Positions 24,201-39,200 of a stretch of DNA of 64,000 nucleotides are shown here, one piece after another (positions within the stretch are counted from its first letter, which is position 1; every line of letters starts with the position of its first letter). The DNA is from Styela clava. Its lineage: Eukaryota; Chordata; Ascidiacea; Stolidobranchia; Styelidae. The stretch is from the NCBI RefSeq assembly GCF_964204865.1, contig NC_135258.1, positions 11,647,001 through 11,711,000 of the forward strand. Direction: 5' to 3'. Under the pieces are notes generated by a model. It made no database searches and was not told the DNA's origin. It worked only from the letters and a program-made list of their open reading frames with translations. Position numbers and translations under genes: made by a program.

Positions 24201-27200
24201 TTTCGTTCATAGGCTCAAAAATAATGCTATTTTCTCGAACAAACAGTATTTCATATTGATAGTTTGAATCAAAAAACATCGGTTATCCTGATGAGCAATT
24301 ATTACAATGGTGAATTATCACAATAGTGAATACAGCAGATGAAATATTTTATATTCAACGTATTTATATGATTTTTGCTTTAAACAAGGCTGTGCAAACA
24401 CAGCTATTGCAAAAAAAAAGCAATTCCGATTCCACATTGCCTAACCTAATTTATTACACCATGGGTGAGGTGGTGGCCATGGGATTTAAACCCAATATTT
24501 TACCCTGCGATTCCATCATGGTCAAGTCCAACACTATTAACAACTTCAACAACACTCACCAAAATGATTGCAACCTGTTAGCTTTTTTTGTATACATGAA
24601 ATACACATACTGGCATATACGAAGGCAAAAATAAAAATTAACAAAGCTTACTAACTTGATAATGAGATTTTTCCCTATTAAATAATCTTTAAAAACATAA
24701 TGTTTTAAAACTTACTCTGCATTTCTCATGTCAATATCTTGTGTTTCAAGCATCCGAACTCCTGGTTTATTAACAATATAGCTCCATTGTCTTATTTCAT
24801 CTTTTTCCTCACATTGTGTTGAGCGTCGAATAATATCTCCTCCAGACAAAGTTTTCCATTTTTCATTTTGAAATTCTGTGCAAATAGTGACAAATACATT
24901 TATTATTACTAAAATTATTTATATTTTTATAGTACCTATGTAATATCAATTTTAAAAAGATAAAAGGTGTTTTACCTTCAATGCCAATATTTTGGTGAAC
25001 ACCTAATCAATAAAACATCTGATGCCACTCAAATGTAATCCTAAACTTGGCTCTATTAAAAACTTATCCTACAGTGCAACAATATTGGAGAAAATATGTT
25101 TTAAAAAAATATAGTACAAAACATGACAATATTGTTTGTTGAAATGTTTTTTTTGTTAAATTGAGGCATATAACTTCACCAGTAATAGCAATGGAATGTC
25201 AATGATGAAAATAACCAGTGTTGGGAACGAGCTTCTGAACCCAGTCTGACAGCAAATTTTAAAGTTTGAGTACCCAGTCGAGACAAGTCAATACACCTCA
25301 GAGTCACTACAAATTCAAGTCACAAGGCAACTTTCAGTCATTGTAGATTTCATAAACAGCAATTTAGAAGAGCGTTAGTTACATTGGTCTACTTTAAGTA
25401 ATTGCTGCCACAAGCCAGTGAATTTTTCAATTTTTCCAATATAGCAATAATCTTATTGGTAAATCGTATTTGGTTCATTATTTTTGCTTTTGAGGACTTA
25501 GTTGAAATGTTCTCTGTGTTCCAAGTTAAGTAGATAACTCAAGTCATTTTGAACGAATCTTTGAAAAAGACATCTGAAGTTGAGTCATTGACTCGAAGAT
25601 TAACAATACAAAAAACGAGAATATCGGTCAGAGACCGAAGACTTATCGATCAAAAGTTAGGGGATCCCCCAAAACAGCGCTCTTACTCCATAGTGACATG
25701 TTGTGTTCCATCACTAATTAAATAATAACTCGCTATTTATACGACATAATTCATCCAAAATCAATAGGCTTCTGGTCCGAGATATGATAAATGCACATGC
25801 AAAATTTGGAGCAGATTCAACCACGCCTTCATAAGATATCGTGTGCATCTAACAGACAGACAGACAGATAAACAGACAAATACCTATCAACATACTTACC
25901 GATTAAAATCGATAAGTAATCACTCACCAGGCTTGTTAAAAGTTTCTATAAAATAGGTCGGTGTTGCTAAATTCAAATCACAGCAAGTTGGTCCTGTGAA
26001 TCCACTATCACAAATACATTTATTTCCCTCATTAGTGCAAACACCATGTCCATTGCACATTTGATCACATCCAGGTCCGATATAAACATCATCTATTCCC
26101 CATGTCACTGCACTCGCTGCTGCAAATGCATCAGCATAAAACCCTTGATACCATCGGAATCTGACAGATCTGTGAAAATCCAGTAAAATTTTAATGTGGA
26201 GCATGACTTTGTATAGAATATAATAGCATACAGAGGAGATCTGACAATAAATAATATGCCTATCGAAACAATATGTAAACATCTAAAATCAATTTCAAAT
26301 GGTTGCAAAATTAAACATATTTTTTGCAAATGTGTAAAATGTTGGTGAGAATATAATAAGTTTCGCACCCACACAAATCTTTACTCAATGGAATTGTATA
26401 TCTTTTCCATCCTGGATGAGTTCCAGGGTAATAAATAGAAGAAGGGTAGAATTTGTCTGAACAGCCACTTGGTAATGGTTCATTCCCATGACAAGATGAT
26501 CGTAAAAGGGACCAAGTTATTCCATGATCTGTTGAATATTCAAGTTGGACTCCATGCAAGGAAGAACTTGCAGCTGAACATCCAACTGCAATCTAAAAAG
26601 TTTGAAAAATATTGATTCTCAGACCGAAAAATCGATAACTAGTTATTTCATTTCGAATAAAAAGATGAGGTCGAAGAGGTCACTGATCACATTTTATATA
26701 TAATAAAATCAATCTATTTAAAAATTTACAAGAATGCTAAAAGCAAAAACAAAGAGTCCTTAATTACAAGCAGAAAAAATACTGATGGAAGAGTTAGGGC
26801 AAGCAATGATGTGCTAAGATCTATCTATATAATATGTATCACTGCATTTTGTAAAAACGTAACCACATGGCGCATCCCCGCATTTCGTCCGGTTACCAGT
26901 CCACGTTGAGTATGAGATTAGTTAGCTACTTATTTGTTTCAGATGCATTGACAGCTCAAAGATTGCAAATGAGAAATACTCCTACCTTGAATTGTAAAAC
27001 ATAATTTTCTGCAATACACAAATCTTTTGTAGTAACAGAATGTTGGCCAACAATAGAATGGTTTACTGCAGCAGCTTTTGCATCAGATTTACAAAAATCT
27101 ACAATCGTATCATTTGTTTCTAACAACCAATTTTTATTGAGCTCATTCCTGTCAAAACCATCTTCCAAAAAGTGGGCTTCACATCCAGACTCATGGCCGC

Positions 27201-30200
27201 CAATAAATAAGTTATCTATTGCCCAAACATCTCTATCTGCTTCAAATATCGAAGATGCTAAAAAGTGATTAAAAACACTGTTACTTATAGCATAAAGACA
27301 AGATTCTTGTGTTTCATATCGATTTCATTATCTAAATAGCTTATTGGAACTAATATTTCAAATCATTTTCTGAAATTTACGAAACTTTTTTTTATCTTTA
27401 TCTTCGATATACTCTCTAAAGTTTGAATCAAAATTTAATAACCCCTTCAAAGTCAAATTCAGAAAAGAAATAATTTGTATCTAAATGAAGTATTTGAATG
27501 GCATAAACATACAAGTGAGACATAATTGAATCAATAAAATAAATATACAAACAAAACAATACGAACCATATTGTCAAAAACATGTAATTTCTATTTAAAA
27601 TAAATTATGAAGAGTAATACACATACCAGCTCCTGCATTGGCTTGCCAAATTCTGAAAGTAACAGCTTCGTGTCGAGCATAATCAGGCAAAGCAATATGA
27701 ACAAAGTTTCTTGATTTTTCATCAGCAACCTTTCCATATAACTTATGAATAGTTGACCAGGATATTCCCCCATTTTTGCTACTTTGTATTATCAACGTAC
27801 TGGTAGGATTTACTGCTAAAATGAAATATTTCAATATGTATTTAATTAGTCAAGAAGTTAATCTTATATAAATTGTAATTTATAGAAATAAAAGTTAATA
27901 AAAGTCAAAAAGTGACCTAGTTCAATATAAGTCAGCTGTAAAAATCTGAACCCCAAAGTTAGATAAAGAAAAAAAAATGAAACTAACAAACAAAATGAAA
28001 CAAAAAATGAAGCAAAAACAAAAAAAAAGAAAACTAACAAAATTAGAGACAGTATATGAACCACAACTTGATATACTGTAAATTAAAATTCTGCCAACCC
28101 CTCAGGTATGATTGTACTCAAGTTGAGAACTTTCTGGTCTAGTTACTGGTGAAAGTGTGATACAGGCATATCCGAGCACTGTGTTCTTCCGCAAATACTC
28201 TTCTGAAGTAACATGCTGAGAGACAGTAACTTAACAGTACATCTAGTACTTCTAATTATTTTAGAATTACTAATGAATTCTCACCTTTTCCAATATATGT
28301 TACATGAAACTGCATATATTTAGTGTCAGTCGTGTTCATAGGTGTAGTACTTATCATACGGATTCCTGCAGAACCCATCTGAATGTTCTCTTCATTTACA
28401 ATTATATCAGAGGTAGACTCCGAATCTTGACCAACTATCAAAGAATACTTGTCTGGAACAAGAACAAACGTTTGAATATCTCAATGAAATGTACATTAAA
28501 AATACGTGTTGTTCCAAATAACTTTTTGAACAAGAATATACTAGAAGATTGCTGGCACTTTAGCTGTTACATATTGGCAATCTAGACTTGTATCTAGCTG
28601 AGCGGCCCGAGTTTTAAATACGATTAATTTTTTTTTCCTTGGTTTAACATACTGAACACCAACTCACTTTCACTGGTCCATGGTTCATCAAATGTGTCCA
28701 TTAGTTCAGGTGACAAACTCACAGATGGTTGGCAATATGAAAGTTTATTGTAACCAGGATCACAACTTTGAAATATAAGGTAAATACATAGTAGACCCAG
28801 AGTTTGGCACAAAATAAATTGTTCTATAGGTACAAAAATTATGAATTTGCACTTCTTATTTTTGGACTGTTCAAGGAACCAAGATAATAAAGCTAAATAT
28901 GGAAGAAAATTCGACAATATTTCTATGAGGCTTCAAATAAGCTTGACACTTTGTATATATATCATGCTGTTCTATCCTAGTGAAACGCTGTTCGGCTGAA
29001 GTTCTAGATATTAGGTCATTTATATATGTCACAGATTTAAATTTGCAGACCCCATGTAATTAATGACCTTCTGGGTGTGTGTACTAAAAATCATTGAATG
29101 CTGCTTAATTAAAACAATGTTGGACATATTCATGATTCTTGTAAAGATAATGTAGTTAAGGTACATAAATACATATTTCATCTACTTTAAGTTAATAAAA
29201 TTGTGCATACATGCAACTGGCTTCAGCGTTTTCTCGGCTAGGCCAACATCTGCCATGTCCATTACACATCCAAGGACAGTCATTTCCTAGATATACGTTA
29301 TCTATTCCCCAACATGACGAACCCTCCGTGAAATAATATTGAATCCAGCGGAAACGAATCTTAGGAGAACTGAAGAAAAAGGGGAACTTTTTTTGTATAG
29401 TTTAATTTGAAAATTATGTCGACAGATACAGCAGGGGCTTGCTTTCCAGCATTTATGAATATGTGTCATAGATGAAAAATCACAAATTGTTTATCTGAAT
29501 AAAATAATTATCATTTGTAAAACTTATTTTGATTACTGAATTAAACAATAGTTGTTGGCTCGTATACCATGATAAATTGGAATTAATACCTTGAAAATAA
29601 TAGTTCAAAACATTATTTTTTCAATACAAAAATTTTCTACGGTATAGAAATTGAAGTTTGAGAACTGCCATCATTGAGAAGAAAAGGAAGCAATAACTCA
29701 TATCAATATCTCAACAATCTGTTAAGGCTTTAAAATACTTGAAAAACATATATTTCTGACCTCAAATTAAACATTCCCAATTATTTGGCGTGAAGAGCTA
29801 ATCACCATTGAAAACAAAGAGTGATGTCCAGTAAAAATAGATTAAATATTATCAGACCCCTTTATACCTTGTTAATGACTCAGGAAGAGATATTGTTCGT
29901 CTTGTCCACTTTTGATGAAGTCCAGCATAAAATAAAGTTCCAAAACCATGGTCACAACCAGAAGATGTACCTGCAAAAAATATAATAGAAACATTAATAT
30001 TGTAATATAATTTACTTAAATTCAAAATTTTGAATTATGTTGATTGCTGTATAAAATGCACCAAATCTAAATTTGTATGTTGGTAATAACAAATTGATTT
30101 TTTCAAATTGTAGTGCTGAATTTTGTGTCAGCAATACCACAATTTGTACTTGTCAAAAAAATATTGAAGTTGTTTCAAGTTTTGTATTTGAACCAACAAT

Positions 30201-33200
30201 AAAATGTCTAAATCTAAAATAATTCCAAATATAATTAGGAACCACATAAAAATACAGATATATAGGTACATCCAAATAGACTTCAATGATTACAAAACTA
30301 TAAATCATATCAAAGCTGAAATAATTGAACGAATTTTAAACTTACTAGGAATACATGAAGGAATAACAAGTTGCCAAGATAATCCCATATTAGTTGAATA
30401 TTCCAGGCTCAAAACATCATTTGCTGGGTTATGTCCTTGACAACTCATTATCAAATCAAATTGAAGAAAACTTCCAGAGTGAAGATGAAAATCCCATGTT
30501 TCAACAACCCCTGTAAATGGTCAAATGTTTAATAGAAAATATAACTAAAAAAGTGTGTGAAGGTGCTGAATAAAGCTGCTATTAATCACATCAATCTACA
30601 TGAGTTTTCAGGTTTGAATTCAGTAACATTACAATTAATTCAGAGAAGATTGCTGGACTCTCAGCCATTACTGGTTCGTGTAGAAGCATTTGCTTACGAC
30701 TTTCTCCCCCATTGAAGTCCATGCATACAGAACGATTCACTGGTTGCCATACCCAGCCTGAACTGGTGATCGAAAAAGAGTTTGTAGATCACTGTATGAT
30801 TAGGCTATTTTTTGAGCTTTTTTCTCCAAGATGAATATGAAAATCCTATCTTACTTTACTCACCACTTGCGGATGATATAATCAAAGCATGTTTGCCCTT
30901 GTCACTAGTTCCATCACAGTGAATGAAATTCCCAATTCTTTCTCCTCTAATTTTGTACCAATATCTATCAGATAAAAAACCACTTTCGAAATTGTCGGAA
31001 AATCCTTCGGGAAGAAGATCAGGAACGCCAATGAAAATATCATCTAGTGCCCACTGTGATCTGTGCTCTTCTGTAGATATGTATTTGAAGTTTGAAGTGG
31101 TAAAATATCATAAAAAACAGAACTTTGAATTTAGTTGATTCCTAAACAAGAGAGCAATGCTCAAATATATGAACACGAAGGTCAAAACAAAGTAGTCTAA
31201 ATCTTTTAGAGTACTAGTAGTCTTACCACAAGATTGCTGAAATGCAATCACAGAACCATGACACAATGCAAATTTTTATGACGTTATCGCACAAAAATTT
31301 AAATAGAAAAACGAGTTCCATATCTAAAAAAAAATAGCCTTCTAGGGACAACAATAATCTTCAACCACTGAAATTTTCAAAGCAATTCAGTAGTTGTATC
31401 ATGTGAAAACTGATTTTTTTACAACAACAAGAAGACAAATACAAGACGATCCATTGGTCTACTTCGTGTCCAATTACATATTACTACTACTCCATTTTAA
31501 AAAAACATGATACGAATGGAAAAAAGAGAAATCTTAAAATTTGCATTACCTTTTTCACGCAGTGGTTGCCACCATCTGAATGATGTTGACAGTGTCTTAG
31601 CTCGGAACGGAATATCAGCAGTAACTTTTTCACTCCGTGAACTGTAGGCATCGAAACTGAGTTCCTATAAAAGTATGAACAATGACCTCATTCAAATAAC
31701 TAAAATAGCATAGCAAAAATGTATCGAAAACAATATAAATATTATATCCTACATTTAAAATATGTCATAATAAATGGTTCCGATTTCTGATGTGGCAAAT
31801 GAAATACCACTGACTAACTACAGCTTGCAATAATATTTATTAGTAATCGATTTGCAAAACTTCCTTTGTTTCACACAAATAATACATTAAGTAGACTTCA
31901 GCTGTTAAAATATCAGTATTGTACTTTCGATTTCTCAAGTTCAACCATGCTTAGCTTTTTCACCTTTCAGTGTGTGTTTAAGACACGTATACAAGTCAAA
32001 CTTAATCCTACATCTATATAAAAAATATAAAAATTAAATAAGAAATTAAGTTATTTACCTTGATCAAATTCCAAGATATTCCATTATCATTAGAATATTG
32101 TAATAAAACAGCTTCATCTCTGTGCTCTGGTGCAAGACATGTTTCTGAATCATCAATACTTCCTATTCTCAAGTAAAACTGAATCAATCTAAAGTAAATC
32201 AAATAATGAATTGAATAATAATCATCATATTTATTGCATTATTGTATTTCACTACAACATACCTAATTCCTCTTGTATCCATGCTTACAGTTTCAGCCTT
32301 TCTAGTTCCTTTTCCTCCAAAACATAATGATCGTCCTTCAAAAACGTTTTCACAAATATTCTCATCTTCAACCCCATTGAAATAAGTGCTCATTAATTTT
32401 AATAATGATGCAGATTTCTTTTTATGTTCACATCCACTGCCAAGAATGTTTTTCCACCATTTATTTTGTATTGATGTTGATGTAAAATGATCCCAGAATG
32501 ATGTCAATGGTGCAGTATTTAACATACAACTTTCTGTGGGAATGTTTAAGAAAATAATATTATGGTATTTGTAAGAAGGTGTGTTTGTTTTTGTGTCAAA
32601 CTATACTATTTTGTCAAAAGCTTCAATAATCACACATTATAACACATCACATGTAAGTATAAAACAAAAACTGTTAAAGTAAAAGGATGCAAAGCATTTT
32701 TCTTAATCAATTGTCCCTAATTTTATCATTTTGTTGTATTCAAAAAAATTCTATAGTTAATTTGGTAGGTGACCGTACATTTGAACCCACGTACATTTGA
32801 ACCCATGTGTATATCCACGGGTTCAATCTATATGCGGGTGCTAAAACCCATGGGTCAGGGTTAGTGTGGGTTCAACTATCTGAAAAATAAAAAAAATTCC
32901 ATAGATGCAATAGCATACAGGTGCAATTGCCATGGGTTCAAATGTACGTTGGTTCAAATGTAATGGAACCAATTTGGTATGCTCACTCACTAGACTAACA
33001 TTACACTTGTTTAAACAAGTATAAAATATACCATTACAAAACGCTTTAAGGAAAATCCCATTATGCAGAGACTTTGCTTCAAAAATTCGAATTATACCTC
33101 CAATAAATCCTGGATCACAAATGCACATCTGTTCAGAATCGAATCCTATTGTACAGGTCCCATGACCAGAACATTGTACCGGGCAACTCGGACCTATATG

Positions 33201-36200
33201 AATATATCGGACAGCCCAAGTTGGGGGAAGATTATCAGAAGTTAAGTTGACAGGAACATGTTGCCACAGACGCAGTCGAACTGACCTGTAACAACAAAAT
33301 TAAGACTAGTATAACAATATTATGTATCAACTTCATGAATAGATCAAAAGATGTTGGAAAGTATCAGAAGATATAAAATGTTGACATGAATACGTTGTTA
33401 CCAATACTAAAATTAAACTGGAATATTGGATTGAGGCTGAAATTACATTACTATGTTTTGAATCATTATCATACTTGTTGACTAAAAAGAGAATTGTTAT
33501 ATAAAATATAAATACTTCAAATACAACTTTTTTTAATTCTGGTGTTTTTCACCAGTACTCATTCCTTAACTCATTCCTCCACATTAACGAAACGAAAAGA
33601 ATATAGAATATATTCTAATCAAAGAGATGACAAATAATTTTAGTAAATCTAGTGCCTTTGAAGTAAATTTAGAGTAAGAAAATCTGTTTTAAAACATTAG
33701 CAGAATCCTATTCACCAAAACATCATGAATGATAGTAACACACCATTTTTTATAAACTGGCGAAACTCTCACTTTGTGAGAAAAAACCTACGTTGCAGCA
33801 ATTCTCTCAGGAACTGAAATAATAATTCTTTTCCATTGGGGAAATTCCCCTTGGTGATAAATTGATGCTTCAGTAAGCTCTCTGGCAACTCCAGTGCAAT
33901 CATGAGCAGAAAATTTATCGATTGGATTTTTTATCATCATCTGTGATCTAGGTCTTCCGTTAGGGTAACAAGCTCTTTTCAGTAGATCCCAGGAATAACC
34001 TTCATCATGACTGTATTCTAATCTTACTGGATATATCCATGAAAAATTTCTTGAGCATCCGATATTGATCTGAACAAAAATGTCATCAATTTTAGTGCTT
34101 AATTCGAACATTGAATACAATTACATTTGTATAGTGAACTACATTTTAATCCCACATTTTGTGTGCCGTTTTTTTTTGTAAATTGTAGAATACAACTAAG
34201 ATAACCAATAAGGTAAGCTCTAACTTCAAATCAATTTTTTTTTCAAATCGATTATTTCAAAATTTTTGAAATGTAAACAATATATTGATAAGACTACAAA
34301 TCAAATGTATAGTTATAAAAGCATAACTGGACATTTATGGAATGTTATGGAAAATACAAGTTACCTAATTTTACACATGATGTCAAAGATAGTTGTATCA
34401 AAAGCTTTTTTTATCAATAATGATGCTGATTTGTATATGAAAATATTTTGTTTTCTTAAAATTTTCAGATTCATTGATTCAAAAATATACAAACATTGAA
34501 TCAAACAAATTTGAACATTCAAATCATTTGATCTGACTAAGAAAATCCCAGAGTCAATTCTAAATCCGATACATCAAAGTATAATATATTAACAATAAGT
34601 TACAGCATAAAATTTTATGCTATATGGTTTTATACCTCCAAAAAAATAGTTTATTTTTGTTATCAACAATTTCTTTTATATACATTAAATTATGATCAAA
34701 AATCGATTTCATTACTTCAAATTGAATTGTATCTCCTGCTCTTAACATTAGTTCATCAGTAACTGCAAATCTGTCTCCTTTTAGTTTGTTGAACACATAA
34801 GAATTGGTTCGCGGATCACAAAAATCTTCTTCATTTCCATCGTTAGACAAAAGTATGAATGCTCTGGGCTAAGAAAAACAGATTTTTACACACACAGTAT
34901 GAATATTAGTAGAAAATAGAGCATGATGCTCAAATAGCTTATTAACACAAAGCAACCGTAAAAGGCGAGTGCAAGAATATAAAGATATTAAAAATTTTCT
35001 ACTATGCAATTCAAGAGTCCTGCTGCACACTAACAATGTAATAGGAATTAAGGAAAGATTGGGAGTTAGTCTCGCGCAACCTCTACTGATAGTTAAAAAT
35101 ATTCATTGCACATTTTTGAAATAACACTTTACTAAAGTTGCTTAGCAACTTACCATAGCTTTTCTGTAGTCTACTATTGATCTTCTACTACTAATTTTCA
35201 AATGATCAACATGGATCGATTCATCGTCAGAAAGCATTGGTTCACCGACAATTATATTTGTGATTGACCACTCATCCCGGTCAGATCCCTGGACAAGAAA
35301 ACGAGAAAATTTTAGGATTACAATCAAATTTTAGTAAAACTGTAGTTCATAATCAAATATTTCTTACTTCATTCTTAGGTTGCCACCATTGAAATCGAGT
35401 TTGCTTTGTTCTGGCTTCTGCAGGAATATCTCTATGAACATATTTTGGAACTAGATACTCATTAAAGTATAGTTCATCAAGAAGATGCCAAGTCACTCCT
35501 CCATTATTTGAATATTGTAGAAGAACACCTACATTATAACATGAAAGTAAATAAAATTAAAACATAGTGACTTGAATATAACTATATATAAAACAATCAA
35601 CATACCGTTTGCTCTTTCTGTTGGAACTTTACAATTCCCTCCACCAATTCTGATGTAAAACTGTATCTGTCCCCCGAGACTTGTATCAAGATCTGGTGTT
35701 GACAATTTTCTTACTCCAGCCTGGTAATACAAAACATAATCATCAGAGTATTATCAGAGACTAGCTACCCATGCATCATCTATGGGTTTGTGCTGGTGAA
35801 TATGTATGCATGGATAAGAGGAACACACAGATAAAGACAAAAATCTAAACACACGTACTAAAATGATTTCTGAACACATAATTTTTTTTTTTGGCAGGAA
35901 GTCTGACATTGATGAGAAGCTAATCAGTTTTTTATTATCATTTTAATTTAGTGAATTTGTACATTAGACAAGGTAGACTTACCTTATAATTTTTAATGAA
36001 TAGGATTTTGAACATTCTTAATGAAATATTTAATTAGACAATTATACGAACCTTGTGGAAATGCATATAAAAACCAGATGACATTGGCCCACATCCTGCT
36101 TTGTCTACAGCACTTGACGCAACTGATCCTCCGAGTAAATTCCATCCAGTTTTATACAATCGATGGACGTCATTGAACACTTCATTTATTCCTGAAGGTA

Positions 36201-39200
36201 GCTGACTCCGTGACAAGCAAGAAGGTCCTTGAGAATCAGCATTACATCTAAAAATTCAAGTTTCAAATAAATGAACTTTATTTCACTAGACACAAAATAA
36301 CAACCAGTCAATATACTACACTATTTATTTGAGTATAACACGCACTCGTGTATAACGTTTTTCACTCCTCAGCTCGGACCAAGGAAGGAAAGGAACAACA
36401 GAGTATTATAGAGGATTCAAAAAACATCAAATCGATAGAACATATTGTGATTGCTTAAACTGAAAAAGGCAAATTAAATCTATTATATCAATTTTATCCA
36501 GTTAAACGTACATGCATTTTCCATTCCTGCATCTTCCTCTATTTCTACAATGCATCGAACAAGCAGGTCCCATGTAAACATGATTCAAAGCCCAAACAGA
36601 ATTCGATTTTTCATTTTGAACAACACGCAATCGTAAACTTGATGACCTACAAAGTGTGAATAGAAAATGTGGCTTAGAATTCATCAATGAAAACAAAATA
36701 GAGTTACAGTAATTCAAATTGTACTTTTACCTCATTGAAAACATACCCCATTTTGAAATATTTGAAATGAAGCAATCTACCAACTTATAGTTACACCCCA
36801 AATTTTGGGTATGGGGTTAATTAGCCAGGGATTTGTTTTAAGATGCATGAACTTGATGATGGAAAGAGGCCGTAAACGACGATTGATTACAACCATTCCA
36901 CAGCACCGAAGAGTCTAGCAACCTCTTGCAGGATTTGAACCTGCGAACCTACACAGGGTAATCAGAGATGTGAGGGTAATCATATTTCTAATGCTTAGCA
37001 TGAAATACAATTCAGAAAAGTTTCATTTAAAGTTTATTAAAGTTTTATAAATAGAATATACATTATGATACCATGTATTTTCTGGCATTGGTACTGTAGC
37101 TGTTCTCCATGTATTATATTCGCTGATATGATATACAGAAGCTGAATGATAGCTATCTTCATTAGTTGAACCTGGTAAGTTCTCCTGCATAATAAAGATT
37201 GTTCAAATGCAATGAATGTAGTAAGTTGAACTATGGTATGATCTATCTGAGAAAAAGTTGAAATCACTACAAATAAACTTTACACTAACCTCCAACACTA
37301 GATGCCAAGTAACTCCTTCATCTTTGGAATATTGTAATAAAACTTCGTGATTCTGATCTTGTATATCATTATTTGAAGGATTTAAACTACATCCAAGATT
37401 AATATCGGCTTCTAAAACATAACCTTCCGATGTTTCCATTGTCTGTGTTTCAGCGTATCTCAATGTATCAATATACTGGGACGGTTGTGGAGAAAACCTT
37501 AAATTATTTTCAATTAATTACTTATATACTTATGACAATTTATTCCCCATACGCACATACTTATTTGGCACAAATATACTTATTTGGCACAGTTTTGTCA
37601 TATACAGAACTTCACCCAAAGTATTCAGCGGTAGCATTTTGCTAAATCAATGATTGTAATAAGAATTTCCAACTACACAATGTTTTTATTAGAGATACAA
37701 AAAAATTTCGTCAATCTTCAAATGAATATGTGTACACTTTATATCTTGTACAACAAGATTAATGCAATCACGAACAATGCCAAATTTTACTGGTAAAAAA
37801 TTGGTTTAATATAATTTTACAAAACAATATAATTGATTCGATTCTCACACTTACAGAAGTATGTTTGTTCCATTGCATTGGTTTGTGAGTAACCCAGTAT
37901 GAAAACTAACAGAAGCATGGTAAATTTTCTGATAATTTTCAGCAGTACTAAAGATAGATTTGTACAAGTCACTGGTTAAAATAACATCATCTAATGCCCA
38001 GACTGCTTTTCCTTGTCGGTTTTCATTGGGTTGCCACCATCGAATTTGAAGCCCAGGAACAGATGCTTCATGTGGTAGAGGTATTGATACAACCCTGTAA
38101 ACAGAGGGAATTAAGAATATGTAATATTTGCTTGAGCTTGCTGGAATGAACAATGCCCAATGTTAATTCTACAAAATACCAAAATTTATTTTTTGATACA
38201 CAAATTACCCTTATTAAGTCATAAGGACGTGAAAATATCACACACTGCATCAAAATACAATACTGAGACTGAGATTCTACTTCAGTGGTTCCCAACCCAG
38301 CACAAAGAAGTTCAAAGGGGGCCGCGACACAAAACTAATAATTGATCATTAGGCGACATCGTTTGCATAATTTCCCTTTAAAATTCTCCGTTATGGCGCG
38401 CACCGCAGTTTCATCACCTAACTAGGTTATTTGCGATCACTGGGTGTATTTATTTTCTTGTGCATGAATTGTTTGATCATAATGAAATTTGGAATCCACC
38501 AATCAAAATAGTTTGCTGGTAGGTCGTCTAACCTGCAGACGGGCGATTTTACTACACTGCGAGATAACCTTCGCTATCGCATTATAGACGCAAAATCCCA
38601 CATGTAAATTCCTAATGCCCAAAATACGAAAATTGAACGACAGTTACGTTGCCTTTACCAAAGTAACTTGAGATGATAGAGAATGTGTTCAATGCCTGTA
38701 TTACTCGTATGTAATGAGCAGTGAATCATTAAGCCCATCTAAACTCCAAAAGTGAAGTGACAAAAATCCTACGCAGGTAAAAGACGATGACATTCGTTTC
38801 TGCTTGTTCAATTTGTCACAATCTATTTGTGCGAATCTGGTTTTTCTGATCTTGTTAGCATCAGAACTGTCTCAAGGTTGACAGTGACATTCATCTGGAT
38901 ATATCAAAGATGGTGCCTAATATCAGAATCCCAAGCGCAAGATTCTCATTGATTGTATACTAAAAAGCTTGGCCTTTCTTGTCTGTGGTTTGTTTTCGCA
39001 TTCCATAAAAGGTTGTAAAAACAATACGATCCAACACGTTTAGTTTTTGGAATGGCGTACAGGGGGCCACGATAGCAAAAAGGCGCCGCAAGGGGGCCAC
39101 GAACCATAAAAGGTTGAGAACCACCGTTCTACCTCATCTCTACTACTGAATTCATAAAAAAAATAACCTGGTTTTTCTCTCAGCATCAAATGGAATAACT

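Larger units (their letters stand above)
23040..27257 (-). other. RELN: RELN exons 39-45: repeat 5 with EGF module 5
   Basis: Exons 26986-27257 ([20 protein letters not shown]), 26369-26592 ([28 protein letters not shown]), 25928-26169 ([23 protein letters not shown], complete EGF CNGHGVC to GFTGPTCC), 24716-24875, 24104-24171, 23573-23691 ([15 protein letters not shown]) and 23040-23200 (LRWWQP). This is the best-conserved stretch against vertebrate reelin; RFRWYQGFY is identical. Here the EGF module lies in one exon. Confidence 0.93.

Noticed and set aside
25850-25885. cagacagacagataaacagacaaa as a microsatellite or CRISPR-like repeat
   Set aside because: It is part of the MITE right end and recurs in the second MITE copy.
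12700-38045. Recurring plus-strand motif gttgccaccat(c/t), looking like a dispersed repeat or a series of Kozak start sites
   Set aside because: It is the reverse complement of the codons for the RWWQP motif at the end of successive reelin repeats (near 12707, 16415, 19635, 23135, 31565, 35385 and 38033).
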